DNA from: Monosporascus cannonballus
Taxonomy: Eukaryota > Ascomycota > Sordariomycetes > Xylariales
DNA length: 64,000 bases
Direction of reading: 5' to 3'
Assembly (NCBI GenBank): GCA_004154925.1
Contig: QJNS01000015.1
Location: 62,001-126,000 of the forward strand
Of the stretch, positions 1 through 14,180 are shown piece by piece; position 1 is the first letter of the stretch, and the number at the start of each line of letters is the position of its first letter. Under the pieces are notes generated by a model. It was not told the DNA's origin, searched no databases, and saw only the letters and a program-made list of their open reading frames with translations. The position numbers and the translations under genes are program-made.

Positions 1-2350
1 TAGCAAACGTTACGCGCTTGCGTATATATAGCGAAGTAGCGGCTTAAAAGGGCCGCTTTGCTAGTACTGTAATAGTAACCCTTTTTTTAAAAACAACTAT
101 TCCTAATTGCTTAACAAAAGAGAAAAAAAATATAAATATTTTTCTCGAGTTCGAACTCTAGTATAACGAACCTGTTATGCATTCACCTAGGAGTATAAGC
201 AGTAATCGAAACGGGGTCTTGATTTGCAGATAACAATAGGACAAGAAATAATTTAGTGGTTTGTTCGTTAAAAAGATTTAAAAACTTTTCCTATAATAAA
301 GAATAACTGCCTTTAGCTATAAGCTTAGATTAATAATTAAGGAGCGAAATTAAGTAAATACTATTTATATAAAAGACCGATTTATTATATATTTATTCTT
401 TTTTAAGGAAGTATATCGTAAATTTATATAATTTATATAATTTATATAATTTATGCGATTTATATAATTTAGTCCTCAATTACTTAGATTACTCAAATTA
501 ATTAAATTATCTTAAAGCTAAGCTTTTTTATCCGGAATTTAGTGGTAAGAGGTTTACGTTAGATCTTAAGGTTAGTTTTCTTAAAATAAGACTCCCTGTT
601 TTTATAATATTATTTTCTTTTTCTAAGATCTTTATCTTAAAAATAAAAACAGTAAGTAATTACCTTTATTAAAAAGAACTTTTCTATAAGTTTTTAATTG
701 ATTTTATCTTAACAGATCGTATTTAAAAGAAAAAAAAGTCTCGTTTAAATTAACGCGATTTTCGTGATATCTATATTGATTATATTAAAAAATTTGATAT
801 TAAAACTTTTTTTAGTTTTAATTATACGCGTTTCGACGAAACCAAATATTTTTACGTTTTTAATGTCCTCAGTTATAGTTATTATATTTGTCGTTAACGT
901 TTCGTTTATAGCGTTTTAATTATAAACTCTTTAACGAAATTAAATAAAAAACGTAATCGTTTAAAAAAAGAATAACGCAAGATTAAAACTAGTTTTATAG
1001 CATACCAAAAGTTTATTAAAAAAGAATTGGATCATTTGCATTAAGGTTAAAAAACGCTTTATTAGCGAAAAGAAATCTCAGAAATTTATTTATCGATTAC
1101 GGCGTTTGCGCCTTTAATAAAAGATATTTAAAAAGCTATAATTATTTTAAAAGCGAGTTATATTAGATTAATTGAAAAATAAAAAAACCGAAAAAAAGGC
1201 GTCGTATAAAAATAATACAAGCATAATTTGCTTCCAAGGTACACGCTGTTTTAGAAACGTTTATTTTCTTTGACTAGAACGCCGCCGAGTTGGATTTAAA
1301 CGAGGGTCCGTTATCGCTTACGACCTTAGCCGCGCTAAAAACGGTCGATCAGAATTTTGGCAATAAAAGGTCTTAACCAAGTCTATCGTATTCGTTAAAT
1401 AGTTAAATAATTTTCAAATATTTTTAATATAAATATTCTTCTTATTTAATTAAGTACTGGACTTACTTTTAACCATTTTAAAGTCCAATATTTTTTTAAT
1501 TTCGTATTTATCGTTATTTTTTTAATTTTAAAGTTATTTTAATAAAACGATTTTAAGTATTAACTTAAGTAAGAAAACATAGAAAACAGAATGTATTCGT
1601 AAAATTTGAAGTAATAATAATCGGTAATTAATTTTAAACGGGCCTACTTTTTAAAACTTAAACTTAGTACTGAGTTTTTTCGATTTAATTTAAAAGAAAT
1701 TCGAAATTACGTTTTGTTTTTAAGGTAATAAATAGACATTTTTTTTATTTGTTAAAATTAGTAATTTAATTTTTTATTATAATATTAAGTTATCCGTTAT
1801 TTAAAAATCGCAATTCGTTTTAGAAAAGAGTTTAAATTATTTTAGTTTTTATTATTAATATTTTTATGTTTGGAGTAATCGTAACGATGTTTAGTACCTT
1901 AATAAATAATTATTTCGATCTCTGAATTTTGGTATTGTAACCGAATATAGCTATATAGAAAATATACTGATGTTCTCGTTAATAGATATATTGTAAATAA
2001 TTTGTACTAATAGTGAAAGTTTTACCTAATTATTTTATTAATAATTAACTTAATTTCAAAAATACTATCCCTAAGTTTAATTTAATTCTTGGGTTTAATC
2101 GTCCGTTTAAAAATAATAAGTTACTAAAAATTTAAGCTGAATACTTATTTATTTAAAAAAGTTTAATATCAAATTTTAAAATGCAAAGCATATTTTTTTC
2201 GAAACTATTTTTTGGTATTTTATATTTATTAAAATAATGCGCAATAAAAATATAAGTTAGTTATTCTGCCGTTAGGTTTTTTTTAAAAAAAAAAGAGTAA
2301 GAAATATTTATATAAGCTATATATCAGTATTAATTATCCATATATCCCGA
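1..2350. other. AT-rich RIP-degraded DNA, no gene
   Basis: Very AT-rich sequence with no long open frame. A 9-bp tandem repeat of ATTTATATA type lies at 422-470. A stretch around 780-1180 reads like broken plus-strand protein (many Lys and Arg codons, several stops), but I cannot name a family. The first 60 bases keep a higher GC content and may be the edge of an element that extends out of the window. CpG is retained while CpA/TpG is rare, which fits RIP. Confidence 0.6.
422..470. repeat. 9-bp tandem repeat
   Basis: Five consecutive copies of a 9-base unit ATTTATATA are visible. The fourth copy reads ATTTATGCG, and a partial sixth follows. It is probably a simple-sequence expansion inside decayed transposon DNA, with no sign of function. 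Confidence 0.7.
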
Positions 2351-5300
2351 TAATAATAATGGCGACTATACAGTTAATGTCATTAACTATTTATAAAGAA
2401 CTCAAAGATTAGGATCGTTTTAAGGGCGAATTCCAGTTTAAAATATATGCGTTTAATATTTAGAATTTTATCGATCCGGATTAGCTATTTTCGTAACTTA
2501 TTAAAGCAATAGAACTTAATATAACCTCTTATCCTAAAAGACAAATTCGCTATACGGCGCAATCTAATACCTTATTATCGTTCTTATCGTCCGAAGAAAC
2601 TATGGAAAAAAATTAATCTTACAAAATATCTAATAAATACTCTTAAGATAACAACCGAAACAAACAAATCTATAACCAGAATTTTGGGGTATATACTTTC
2701 AAAAATCGAAAATATAATACTTTTCGCAAAAACGTTAACGATCTAACGAAATAAGTCCTGGAATCAATATTTCTAGTAATTAAAAAAGGAATTTCTTTTC
2801 TAAAAAGAATTTACAGAAATAATACGCCAAACTAGCCGAATTAAGCAAAGTGTACGATAACAAGTTTCTGATTAATACTTAACGAAAATATCGCAAAACG
2901 TTAAAATAAGCTTCGAAATTTGGCAAAAAACTAAACGAATAAATTATAAAATAATAAAAGATTATAACTTTAAAATAATAATATAATATTTCAGAAACAA
3001 AGATAACGATTGTATAAGTTAACGACCTATGCATAATATTAATCTTTATAATTAGGACATAAACCACCATTTTCAAAATAATAAAAAAGGCTGAGATTAA
3101 TAACGATACGATTAATTTCCAAAAAGCAGTAATTAACCTTTTATATTATTAAACTATAGTCTATCTCATATTTATATTACGAAATATCAAAATAACGTTT
3201 TAAACGTTTTAAAGAGCCCTTATAAATACTTTTAATTAAAATAATTATAATTAGGAAAACACCAAGCTTACTGATTTTTAATTACGAGAAAAAACCCCGA
3301 AATGTAAAACGAAACGAAGTAATCGTAAAGGCTTTTATATAGACCGAAATATTAATAAACGAAAATAACAAAAATCGAATATGTAAAGCATTTGTTATAA
3401 GGTTTACTTAAACGCTTATTATATATTATTTCAGTATTATTATGTATTCTTTAGTAAAGCCTTAACGGGTTTCCGCTTTAACGATAAAATAAGGATATAT
3501 ATCCAAAGTTAAATTACCGCCGATTAATTTTTAAAAGAAAAAATCGACCGTTTATCGAAAACTATAAAGAAAATATTTACATAAATAAATTAATTCCTAA
3601 ACGGGGTAAAACGAATTTTGGCGTATTTTTTAATTATTAATTAGCGTAATATTACGTATCTTTAGGCCAGAAACAGTCCTGGGCACAATATAATGGTATC
3701 GATTTATCGATTAATGCAATAAATTTTTAGCCGGACGATTTCAGCAGAATAGGATCTTATCGTAAACGAAGTAATTATTAAGATAATTACCGAGGCCGCA
3801 AAAAACGATTTGGTAATTTTAAAAAAAGAACTTATTAGTTTTGCGGTAAATAGAAATACGTAATATATATATATAAGCTATTTTCCAATATAAAAAAACC
3901 GGTTTAATTTTGCTGGATAACGATTAATATATGATTCTTTGGGATTTAAAGTTAATCGATTTAATTTAGGTATAATATAATTTCTAACGATATTCCAAAA
4001 TCAGGTAATTAATAAAAGAATTTTTATTTGGAAAAAGAATTCAAAATGGATATATAATTCGCTTAATTTCCCTAGTTATTTTAAAAATAAAATAAAATAT
4101 TATGATTACCGATAAAAGATTTTTTTTAAAAAAATTAAAAAATTTAAATTTAATATTAACTAGAATTTTACCCGTTTTAGTACCTCAGACGTACTTTACT
4201 TTACGATAATCTTAAAACCTAATCGATAAAAGCCCGTTATTAATTAAAACTGTATTACTAAGATTAATATATTTTGTTTTGTTATATAAAACGGTAGGCT
4301 ATTTTATAAAAAAGTACATTTAGTTAATTAATTTTAAAGTAACCCTATTAAGAATAAAAGTACTTGGCATTTTTTAAAAAAAATTCCCACGATAAGAGTT
4401 AATATAAATAATTAATTGTTTATACTTATTAATATTATGCTAAATAAGTAACTTGGTAAAAAAAAGGGAAATACCGGCAAATTTATAAAGAAAAGCAAGG
4501 TTAACAATAATAAACTTATACAAAACGGACTCTTATTTCTAAATGCCAAAATAAAAGTACAAACGGATTATACTTTTACTTACGGTAAATTAATTAATAA
4601 GTAATTAGTAAAATATTAGAAAGTTAAGATTTACGAAAATACGAAAAAAAGTTTTCGAAATTATTTAGTCGGAATTAATTAAGATTTATCCGGATTTTAG
4701 TAAGATTTTTAAGAGTTTTATGGTCGTAAAAACCTTGGAAATATTAAATTGCAGGAATAAGAAAATGATTAAAATAATAAAGGCAGAAATAAGTGATTTT
4801 ATACTTATTAAACTATAATAAGCGCTTAAAATCCTAATTATGAATATTGGATATAAGCCAGAAAAATAAAACGAGGCTAATATTCTGTCCGTATAGCAAT
4901 ATAATCCGACCGAATATATTATTCCGTTATTCCGATTTATTATTAAAATTGGTTTTAAAAAAGAAAAAAAATTTAATTAATGATATTATCGATACTAGAG
5001 CCGAATCGAATATTATAATTTTTTGGTAGGTTAAAAAATATGTGTTAGTAATATAATAAATACGGGTTTTTTTATGGGATTTAATTCCTAAAAAAGGATT
5101 AAGTTCGAAAGCGTAATTAAGCTTCCGATTTGGTTAATTAGTTAATTAATTATTTTTTTTAGTTGTCGACAACAGCTATATAGCATAATTATTAATATTA
5201 GAACTTGATTTTATGGCGAAATCGAAAATAATATTGAATATGGACCTGAAAACGATAAAAAGAATTTTGGAATTCGGTTCGACGAAAATTATTATTTTTT

Positions 5301-6479
5301 TGATACCGGTAAAACGAATTAGCCGTAATATTCGTATATATAATTAATTTAAAATAAATATAGGCGGTAAATGTATAAGCTGCTTTATTAACGTAAATAA
5401 GTTTAATAGCGATAAAATAAATAAACTTGTTATAAGTTTTTATATATTTTCGATTAGGGAAACGTCCTTTAATTAAAATTATAAGACGATTTAAAAGGTT
5501 GTATAAAATAAGTTAAACCTTAGGAATAAAATTTTGGGACAGTTCGGTGACGAAAAGTTGGCATATGCGTTATATAGAATTTTATGGGAAAATATATGCG
5601 ATAATATTAAGGAAAAAAAGAAAAAAACAATATAAATTAATATTATATATAAGCCTAAGTGAAAGAAAGTAATTCCTGTCAATAATGTACTATCTAATAG
5701 ATCGATATTATCTGGGAACCTAGATTAAAAAATTAAGAAGTTTAAAAAAGTTATGCAAACAATTAAGAAGTAAAAAGGCATTTTAAATAAACTTAACATA
5801 TTATTAACGGCATTATTTCTTAGGTTTATTTTAATATTTCGAAATATTTAATTAACCGAGAAAAGAATTAAAGCTTTATTTGATCAAATCGGCGATAGGT
5901 TTATCCGTATAAAAAAAACCTTTTTTAAAAAGATATTATTCTAGAGGAAAGTTGCCTTAAGATAGGATTAATAAGAATATATTCGATTTAAAAAAATCTT
6001 CGTACATTTTTTCGAAATTAAAATTATTTTTTATAAAGTATAATAAGTTAAAAATATTATAATATTAGTTATTATAAGGGATAAACTGATCGATATATTG
6101 CGAATACGTATCGAAAAAGGAATATTCGAATAATCGCATATTACGTATTAGAATATTTGGTTTTTTGTAAAAAAAAAAAATAGCGGTTTTGATTAATTAA
6201 TTTTGTGATAAAGTTAAACGTTATTATTTTGCTAGATGTATTTATGCCGGAAAATTACGACAAATTTTCCGCAGATTTCGTTATGTATTTTTTGATTTTT
6301 TTATAGATTTTTTCTTTAGATATAATTAAGTTATTTTAATTTTTGCTAATAAAGATATAACAATGTTCGTAATATTATTAGGATTATTTCGATATATTAT
6401 TATATTTATAGGGTTTATTGATTTTGTAACTTATTTTTATCGCATAATTAAAATCATCCTTTATAATTAAATACCCGAA

Positions 6480-6530
6480 ATCGCGTAATTATTTATAGAT
6501 AACGTTAATATTAAGGGATTAAGAACGTAA
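6480..6530 (+). pseudogene. reverse transcriptase catalytic motif relic (element 0)
   Basis: The codons at 6492-6518 read F-I-D-N-V-N-I-K-G. Gypsy-type RTs of fungi carry FIDDVGIKG here. The second catalytic Asp is AAC (Asn) and the Gly is AAT (Asn), both G-to-A changes as expected from RIP on the opposite strand. Confidence 0.7.
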
Positions 6531-7689
6531 TATAATAATATTAAGATTTTCTCCGGAATTCGACCATTCATTTTTAAACATATTATTAATATAAATAAAA
6601 CCCTTTTAAATTACGAACTTGCCGGAATTATAATTAAGATATAAAAGTTCTAATAGTTTTACGAATTTATAGTTATAATCGAATTTTTTGCAGTATAAAT
6701 AATCGATAATTTAATATAGCCAAAATGGTAAAAGTTCTAAAAATTTGTTCTTATAAAAACGTATCGGAAGTTAAACCCTTTTTAGGGATTACCGTTTATT
6801 ATTAGATATTTATTATATATTATATTATTAAGGCGGAATTTTTAATTTATTTATTTCGTAATATTGAGTTTTTTATGTAGAGCCTTAATTAAAAATACAT
6901 TATGAAAATATTTAAAAAGGAATTTACGACGGCTTTAACCTTAATTATTATTAATTATAATCCCGAAAAAAAAGATATTATTGTAAAAACGGATTCGTAC
7001 GGGTGAAATTTCGAAAAAATACTAGGTTAAATAATTAATAATATAAAGTACCCGGCACGTTATAAAAGTAATACTTAAAAAAAGAACTAAGTTACAATAT
7101 TTTTAAGCTGAAATATCGAATTTTTCTTAAAATTTTAAGGTAATTTCGGAATTATATTTATAAAATTTAGTTTACGTTAGAAACTGACGCCAAAGTGCTA
7201 GTTATACAGATTAATAACTTTATAAATTTATTATCCAGTATTTTGCTAATTTATTAAATTACGGAAATTAAATTTTTCGATTTCGAAATTAAATATATTA
7301 TTAATAAAAAAAATACAGCCGTTAGTAAATTATCGAAAAAACCAACCGAGCTTTTTAACGAAATAAACCATTAATAGGAAGAAAAGTCGATAATTTTATT
7401 AATATCTAGTTGAACGTTATTCGTCTAAATTTTATAATCGGAATAACCTAAATAAAAAAGAAAACTTTTTATTAGAATTTGATTTAAACGGTCGCAAAAA
7501 TACGTAAGGTTTTTGACGATACTAAAATTTCTTAATCGATTAATGGATATAACGATAAAAAAACGAACAATCTTTAAAACCGAAACCTTAAAATATATTG
7601 TCCAAAACAGTATTTTATAGCATAAAACGGAAAAGCAATATGGCAATCGCAAAATTGTCGATAACGAATAGGAACGCCTAATAGTAATT

Positions 7690-8430
7690 AAGTATTATTA
7701 CGAAGATTACGGTCATAAAGAACGGAATACAACTTATTAACGCATAATCGCTTTATATTATTAGCGCGATATATATAGATATATACGAAAGGTAATTCTT
7801 ATCTGCGTTCTATGCCAGAAAACTATTAATTAATGTTTCGAAAAAAACCATAATTTTTCAAATCCTTTGGATATTGTAGTTATCTAGATTATTAATATTT
7901 AATTTATGCCAAACGACGACGGGTATAAGGCAACTATTAAAGCCCGATAAAAATTATCCGGATATTTCGAAAATAAAGCTTTATATATAATTATTTTTAC
8001 GATAATTAAGAAATTCCTAAACAAATATATTTTTTACCGATACGGAATTCCGGTTAAAATCAAAATCGATAAAGGTTTTAAAAATAAGAAAAAAATTATC
8101 GAAACTTGCGAAATATTTAAAATTAAGCAAAAGGTTAAAGTTATATACGTTATTTAGCGATAGAGATTAATCGAAAAAAGGTATATTTCGATTATTAAAG
8201 GATTAATAAAAATAACGGACAATACGAGTAAAAAATAAGTTAAAATATTACTTAAAATAATATTTACGGATAATACTATTATAAAAGGTTACGGTTTTAG
8301 CTTTTATAAGTTATTATACGGCCAGAAAACGTTTTTACCAATCGAAACGGTAATATCGATATAAACGATTATGGCATAAGATCTTAATATATTAAGGGAA
8401 AATTTATTTATTTAATAAATTAAATAGTTT
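7690..8430 (+). pseudogene. integrase relic (element 0)
   Basis: The zinc-binding segment keeps GHKERNTTY at about 7711-7737 and CVLCQK at about 7804-7821. The catalytic core follows, with FMPNDDGYK near 7911 and SGYFE near 7960. Further on come a KIKIDKGFKNK block and a YGQKTFLPIE block near 8320-8345. This order is that of Ty3/gypsy integrase: His-His-Cys-Cys finger, DDE core, then the region before the C-terminal domain. Several stops are present. Confidence 0.7.
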
Positions 8431-10074
8431 AAACGTAAAACGAATAACGTTACTAAAGTGATTAAAGTAATTATTACGTAATACTATAAAGCAATTTAAT
8501 TTATTAATTTAAAAAAATGAAATAAAGATTCGGCGTTTAGAAATTGACGGCTTGATATTATTTTATAATATATTACGATATATTAATATATCCAGAAAAA
8601 TAAAATTAAAATATCGATAAATAAAACCATATTCAATTAGTAATTTAATTAATTAAGGCATTTACTGTTTCAAAAACATTAATAGGATATTATTACGAGA
8701 AAATTCCTTTATTAATAAATTAAAATAATTTGTTAAAAATAAAACAAATATTAGAAATTAATTAACTTACAAAAATATAATAGGACAGAATTATTATCTA
8801 ACGAACCCGATCGGTTATACGAAATTACGAACAAAATATTAAATGGTATAAATGTTAAATTACGGGAAAATTATTAATTTAAAGCTATAAAACTTATTAA
8901 AATAAAAATTAAAATTCAGATATTAAGTAAATAATGTAAAAAACTATATAATCATAAATAATAATAGCATAAACGAAATTAATTAATTGGATAAAAGGAG
9001 AAACTTATTGCGGTTATTTATAAAGTATTAACATATAAGAAAAAATATTAATTTATATATTTATCGAATCTTTAAAACCGTTAAAATGCTAAGGTAATAA
9101 TTTATCCGAATTTTTCGAAATATTACAAATTTTAATTATATAATGGGGATCAGTAAACCTTTTTCTAATTAAACGGTAAAAGAAATGGTTATTAAATTCG
9201 CAAAGAACTTTGTAATTTAATTTATAAATACTTAATTTGATTTACGGTTTTCTTATAAAACGTATTCGAAAATCCTTAAATTAATTATTTTTAAATATAT
9301 TATTATATTTATCGATCGACTCGATACAATTATTATAAGTATTTGCCGCAAAATTACAAAGTAATATATATTCGAAAAATGGAAATATTCCGTAATTTCT
9401 AAATAATTCAGAAATATAACAGCGTTTTTTATAAAGCTTATAAGGTAGTAGATTAAACATTCTAAAAAACTTAAATAAATAGCCTATTTACGTATCGAAA
9501 GTCCTTAATAAGATATATTATAAGTTAACCTAAAGGACCGGCGCGGATAACCTCGATAAATATGGTTTTTATCCCGGGTTTGCTTTTAGAAAACAGCATT
9601 TTAGTAATTGGTAACTGGTGTTAACAGCTTCCCAAAAATTGGCACCGGTAATTTGCCATTTTAAAAACCGACCAATAACGAAATCGAAAGTAAACGAAAT
9701 AAATATTATTTTAAATGTTTATTATTAATTAGGATAAAATCGGTTATAATAGAAAAATAGCTTACTTCGAAATCGTTAGAAATAATATAAGTAATAATTA
9801 CATTATTATTTCAAATATCGATTATATGCTGGAATATAGAAAAAAATATTAGCGGAAATCTAATTGGCTAATATTAATAAATAAACCAGGAAATCGGTTA
9901 ATAATTCTTAAATTGGAAAAAATCGATAAATTTAAGAATAACGAAAATTCTTTAATGTTAATATTAGATACTGGCGTTATTAATCGGTAACTCCTAGAAA
10001 ACTGCTCGACGGTACTTAAAATTAAGGAAGCTGTCGGATTACTTTCGATAAATTATTATTTTTTTGTTAAGGAT

Positions 10075-10079
10075 AATAA
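10075..10079. repeat. target-site duplication AATAA (left, element 1)
   Basis: AATAA directly precedes the 5' LTR at 10080. The same five bases directly follow the 3' LTR at 17352-17356. A 5-bp duplication is the normal size for LTR integrases. Confidence 0.85.
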
Positions 10080-10497
10080 TGTTACGGATCCCCGAATAAA
10101 CCCGTTCTGGAGGCCCCAGGGCTACAGAAAAGGGAAAAGCTCCACACTTTAAGTTACGTAACTTAAAGTAATTTAATTAATTTATTAGATTACATAGATT
10201 ATTATGATTTGGGTAATTTAACAAATTTAAAAAATCAATATTATATTAGTAAAATAAAAAAAGGTATAAAACTTTAGGTTTTTTATGTAAATAGCCACTT
10301 ATTTAGTTCCGCTTTTTAATTATTAATCTAAGTTTTTAACCAAAGGTAACCGTACCGTTCTTTAATTAAAAAAGGAATACCGTAAAATCTCCTTAACGAA
10401 TATATTAAGTTATTTTTCGCTTTATTATTACTTGCAAATTAAAACCTTTTTTAGATATTATTTATATTACCAGATAATATATAATAAATTTATTATA
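10080..10497 (+). repeat. 5' LTR of element 1 (418 bp)
   Basis: Begins TGTTACGGATCCCCG and ends ...TTATTATA, where the partner LTR has ...TCGTTACA. The partner copy is at 16934-17351 and has the same length. Differences between the two are almost all C/T or G/A transitions, so they fit RIP and not ordinary drift. Confidence 0.9.
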
Positions 10498-11819
10498 TTT
10501 TGATAATTCCTTAATTAATAATTAACGAATAATTTAAGGCCTAATTGGACATAAGTTTTTTTAAATTTAATAAAAACGATATTATAAAATAATATTTAAA
10601 AGATAAATAACATACCCGATTTCCGTTATTAATTAGTAAAAAATTAATAATTAGATTAAATAATTTACCGTTTATTAAAAAAAATTTTTAATTAATCGAT
10701 AATATAATTTTATTTATTATTTAATTTTAAGGAAAATTATTTTCGTAACCCAAATAATAATTTATCCCGGCCTTTAAGGATATTATCGAGGTCTAGGGAA
10801 AAAAATTAAAAGAAAAGATAACTAAAAAAGGAATTAAGGAAAAATATAAAGCCGAAATCCTAAAAGGAAAAGAAAAAAAACTTATTACGGAAAAAAAATT
10901 GGACTTTTTGGCCTAAAAGGTTTAGAACCTAAAATAAGAAAATGCCCGATTTATTTAGGGAAAAAAACCGACTTTTCTTTAGTTTGGCTCGGCCAAAAGA
11001 TAAAGCCAAGGGGCTGGCTACCGACCACCCTTAGTGGACATAAAACAAATACAAGAAAAAACCTTAACCCTATTACTGTTTGGCGCCAACCGGATACGGG
11101 AAAAAATTGTTCCACTTTCTGGTTATTACGGAATGCCAGACATTAAGGGCTATAAGCCAATTCCCCCTAAGCCTTATAACGGGTCGGAAAATCCTGATAA
11201 ATTTTTGGTTTAGGCTAGGTTTTACCTTAAATTCTATAAAAGCTTTTTGACGAAAAATTATTAAAAAATAATAATTATTTCTTAGTTATTAACCGAACGA
11301 ATCTGAAAATGGTTCGAACCTATTTTAACGGATTATTTTGAAGGATATCCAAAAAAATTTTCGGATTTTATTAATTACATTTTTAACAAATACGAAAATT
11401 TTGAAAAACAAATAAAAGCCTTATTTAAAAATTTAAATAAGGAATAAAATATTATTAAGTAATTTTATTTTTTTTATTAAATTAAGTTAACCGTAAAATA
11501 TATGATTAAATTTAACCGTTTGGCCGCCGTTTCGAATTTACCGGAAAACGCATTATTTTATTCTTATTATAATAACTTAAAACTTTTAATTAAAAATAAA
11601 ATATATAAAGTATTTAAAATTAAGTCCTTTACGGAATATATTAATAAAGTTATTATTACCGATAAACGAATTTTCGATTAATATTTCGAAAAAAAAAGGA
11701 TCGGCAAACGAAATAATAATAAGGGCTTAAAAAGCTAAAATAAAAAAAATAAGGGTAAACCTTAAAAAGAAGCAAGTTCCGCTTCGAAAGAGCCTAAAAA
11801 AAATAAATCCAAAATGGAA

Positions 11820-11861
11820 TATTTTAATTATAGCAAAAAAAGGTATTTCAAAAACGAATAT
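11820..11861 (+). pseudogene. gag zinc-knuckle relic (element 1)
   Basis: The codons read Y-F-N-Y-S-K-K-R-Y-F-K-N-E-Y. That is the CX2CX4HX4C knuckle of gag with every Cys replaced by Tyr (TGT/TGC to TAT) and the His by Tyr (CAT to TAT). The spacing of the four ligand positions is exact. Gag would have packaged the element RNA. Confidence 0.8.
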
Positions 11862-13399
11862 CGTTTCCCTGTTAAAAGGAATTCCAAAAAAAAAGGAATT
11901 CCTTAACCTTAAAAAAAGTTAAAATAATAGAATAAAAAATAGATAATAAGGTAAAAAAGGAAAAAAAAAAGGTTAACTTAATTTCTTTTTAATTAAAATT
12001 TATTATTACTATAATTATTCAAATCCAAAATAACATCCCAAAGTACGAGAATTATCCAGTTTACCAAGATTTTAAAATTAAAGCCTATAAATATCACCCA
12101 GGATAAACGGTTTCCAAAATAACCATAAGGCTAAAATACCAGTATTATTTTGATTCCTAGAAATATAAGATATATATAAAAAACGGTTAATTTCGACCAG
12201 ATATTAACAATTATGGATAATTGTTCCCGGAATTTTGTAAATTCTTAAAATATATTATTTACCAGAAGATGTTATCGGTAAATCTTTATAACCTATTATA
12301 TTTTACCGTTTATTATTAAAACGATTATTTTGTTTATTTCCGAACCAAAAAAGATAATAATTTTTGGCCCGGATAAAATAATAAGATTTTTACCGAATCA
12401 AATAATAAATGCCGATATACAAAAACCTTACGATAACCAAAATATCTAAGGTTTTGTTATATATATTTTAAGTTAAAACGGAATTAAAAGGTTATATTGC
12501 AAAGATGTTTATATTATTTTCCGATATTTTGCATTTAATATAAGCTTTTAAATATAAAAACACCTTTTTTGGAAAATTACCTTTTTGCTTTTATAACCTA
12601 AAAGATATAAAATTAAAAAATAAACCAGGAAAAAAATCCAATTTTGAAACCTTAATATAAATACGGCAAAAAAACATAGTTCCGGTATAAAAATAATTAA
12701 TGTACCAAATATGTTATCAGAAAAGTTCGCAAATAAAAATTTGCTTAAGCCGGACGGCATTAAAAATCAAAAAATTACCGAAGCCTTCGAAATTAAGGTA
12801 TCGAAAAGCCCCAATATATAAAACTTTATACGAAATAACCAAAAGATTACGCGATTAAATAAAGATTTTTTTTAATACAAAAATAAAACGTTTAAAGTTA
12901 TAATTAACTTAGGAACCGAAAGAAATTTTATTTTTTTTAATGATAATAAAATATTAAATTCCTTGGAAATATAAATTAAAATCTTATAAATTACGTATAA
13001 TAAATGGAAACTTATTTACGTATAATAACGGACGAATCCTTCGAAAAATTAAAAAATTTCCGATACAAATTTAAGGATATTAAAAATAAATTTTACTGGA
13101 TATTGCCGATATTTCCGAATACGATATTATTTTGGGAATATTATAATTTAAATCTAATAACCTATATATCGATTAAAAAAACTAAATATTTTTATAAAAA
13201 TAAAAATAAAAACTATCCGAAAAAGATAATTAAGAAATTTGCTATATTATTAAGGAAATCCAAATTATAAATCAAATTTCCAAAATATTATTTAAATATC
13301 GATAATTCAAAAAATTATTTAAAAATAAAAAAAATTACAAATTATTATTATATAGTTAATAAGATTATAAAATATTTATTAAAAAAGGATATTATCTTA

Positions 13400-14180
13400 A
13401 ATTTTATAAGATTTATTATATAAACCCCAATAAATTAAAGGTTTTATGGAAAAATATTTAATTTAATTTAAAAAAAGGATATATTTAACCCTTTAATTTT
13501 TTTATTAAATACCTTATTTTTATAATATTAAAAATTAAGGATAAAAAGCAAAAAATCGATAAAAACGGAAATTTGGTTTTTAAAAAAATAATCGATTACT
13601 AATAATTAAACGATATTACGATTAAGAACGGATATTTTTTAATCCTTATAAATATATTAAAGGAAAATGTTAACAAAATAAAATAGTTTATTATATTTAA
13701 TTTCTGAAACGGATATTATTATATTAAAATGGTTAAAGGAAAAAAATGGAAAACGGCATTTAAAATAATATATGGACTTTACGAATAAAAAATAATACTT
13801 ATAGGATTTATTAATATTTCCATTAATTTCTAACGCCTAGTAATAATTACGCTTAAAAAATTTCTGGATAAATTTATTTTCGTTTATTTTGACGATATCC
13901 TTATTTATTCCGAAATTCTGGAAAAATATAAGGAGTATATCGCCCAAATGCTCCAAATACTGGATAAAGCAAATATCCGAATTAACCCGGTTAAAAATAT
14001 ATGGCATATGTAAAAACTGGATTTTCTGGGATATATTTTTATTCCCGGCCAAATTCAGATTTAATATTTTAAAATAGAAGTAATTAAAAATTAACTTATC
14101 CCTAATAAAACGACCGTTATAAATATCCAATAAATCTTAGGATTTACGGGTTATATACGTAATCTAATTAAAAAGTACGG
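13400..14180 (+). pseudogene. reverse transcriptase relic with intact YFDD (element 1)
   Basis: Codons at 13879-13980 read FVYFDDILIYSEILEKYKEY and continue with LDKANIRINP. This matches the palm domain of chromovirus RT (YxDD catalytic aspartates, then the INPxK block). Both catalytic Asp codons (GAC GAT at 13891-13896) escaped mutation, probably because they lie in CpG context. The flanks contain stops. Confidence 0.85.

Larger units (their letters stand above)
2350..9500 (+). mobile_element. decayed Ty3/gypsy retrotransposon (element 0)
   Basis: This is a plus-strand relic of a Ty3/gypsy polyprotein, recognised only through conserved blocks. A gag-like start (ATGGCGACT...) lies near 2361. 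The reverse transcriptase catalytic block reads FIDNVNIKG at 6492-6518, from the family motif FIDDVGIKG with one Asp turned to Asn. An RNase H/connection block (IKFFDFEIKYI) lies near 7260. An integrase zinc-binding region and core lie at 7700-8400. Stops and G-to-A changes are everywhere, so no protein can be made. I could not pair LTRs for it. Its 3' part may have been split by the insertion at 10080. The motif style differs from the two chromovirus-like elements in the window, so it is a separate lineage. Confidence 0.75.

Noticed and set aside
1..60. The left edge as a paired LTR of element 0.
   Set aside because: I found no matching sequence near 9.5-10.08 kb, so no pairing is claimed.
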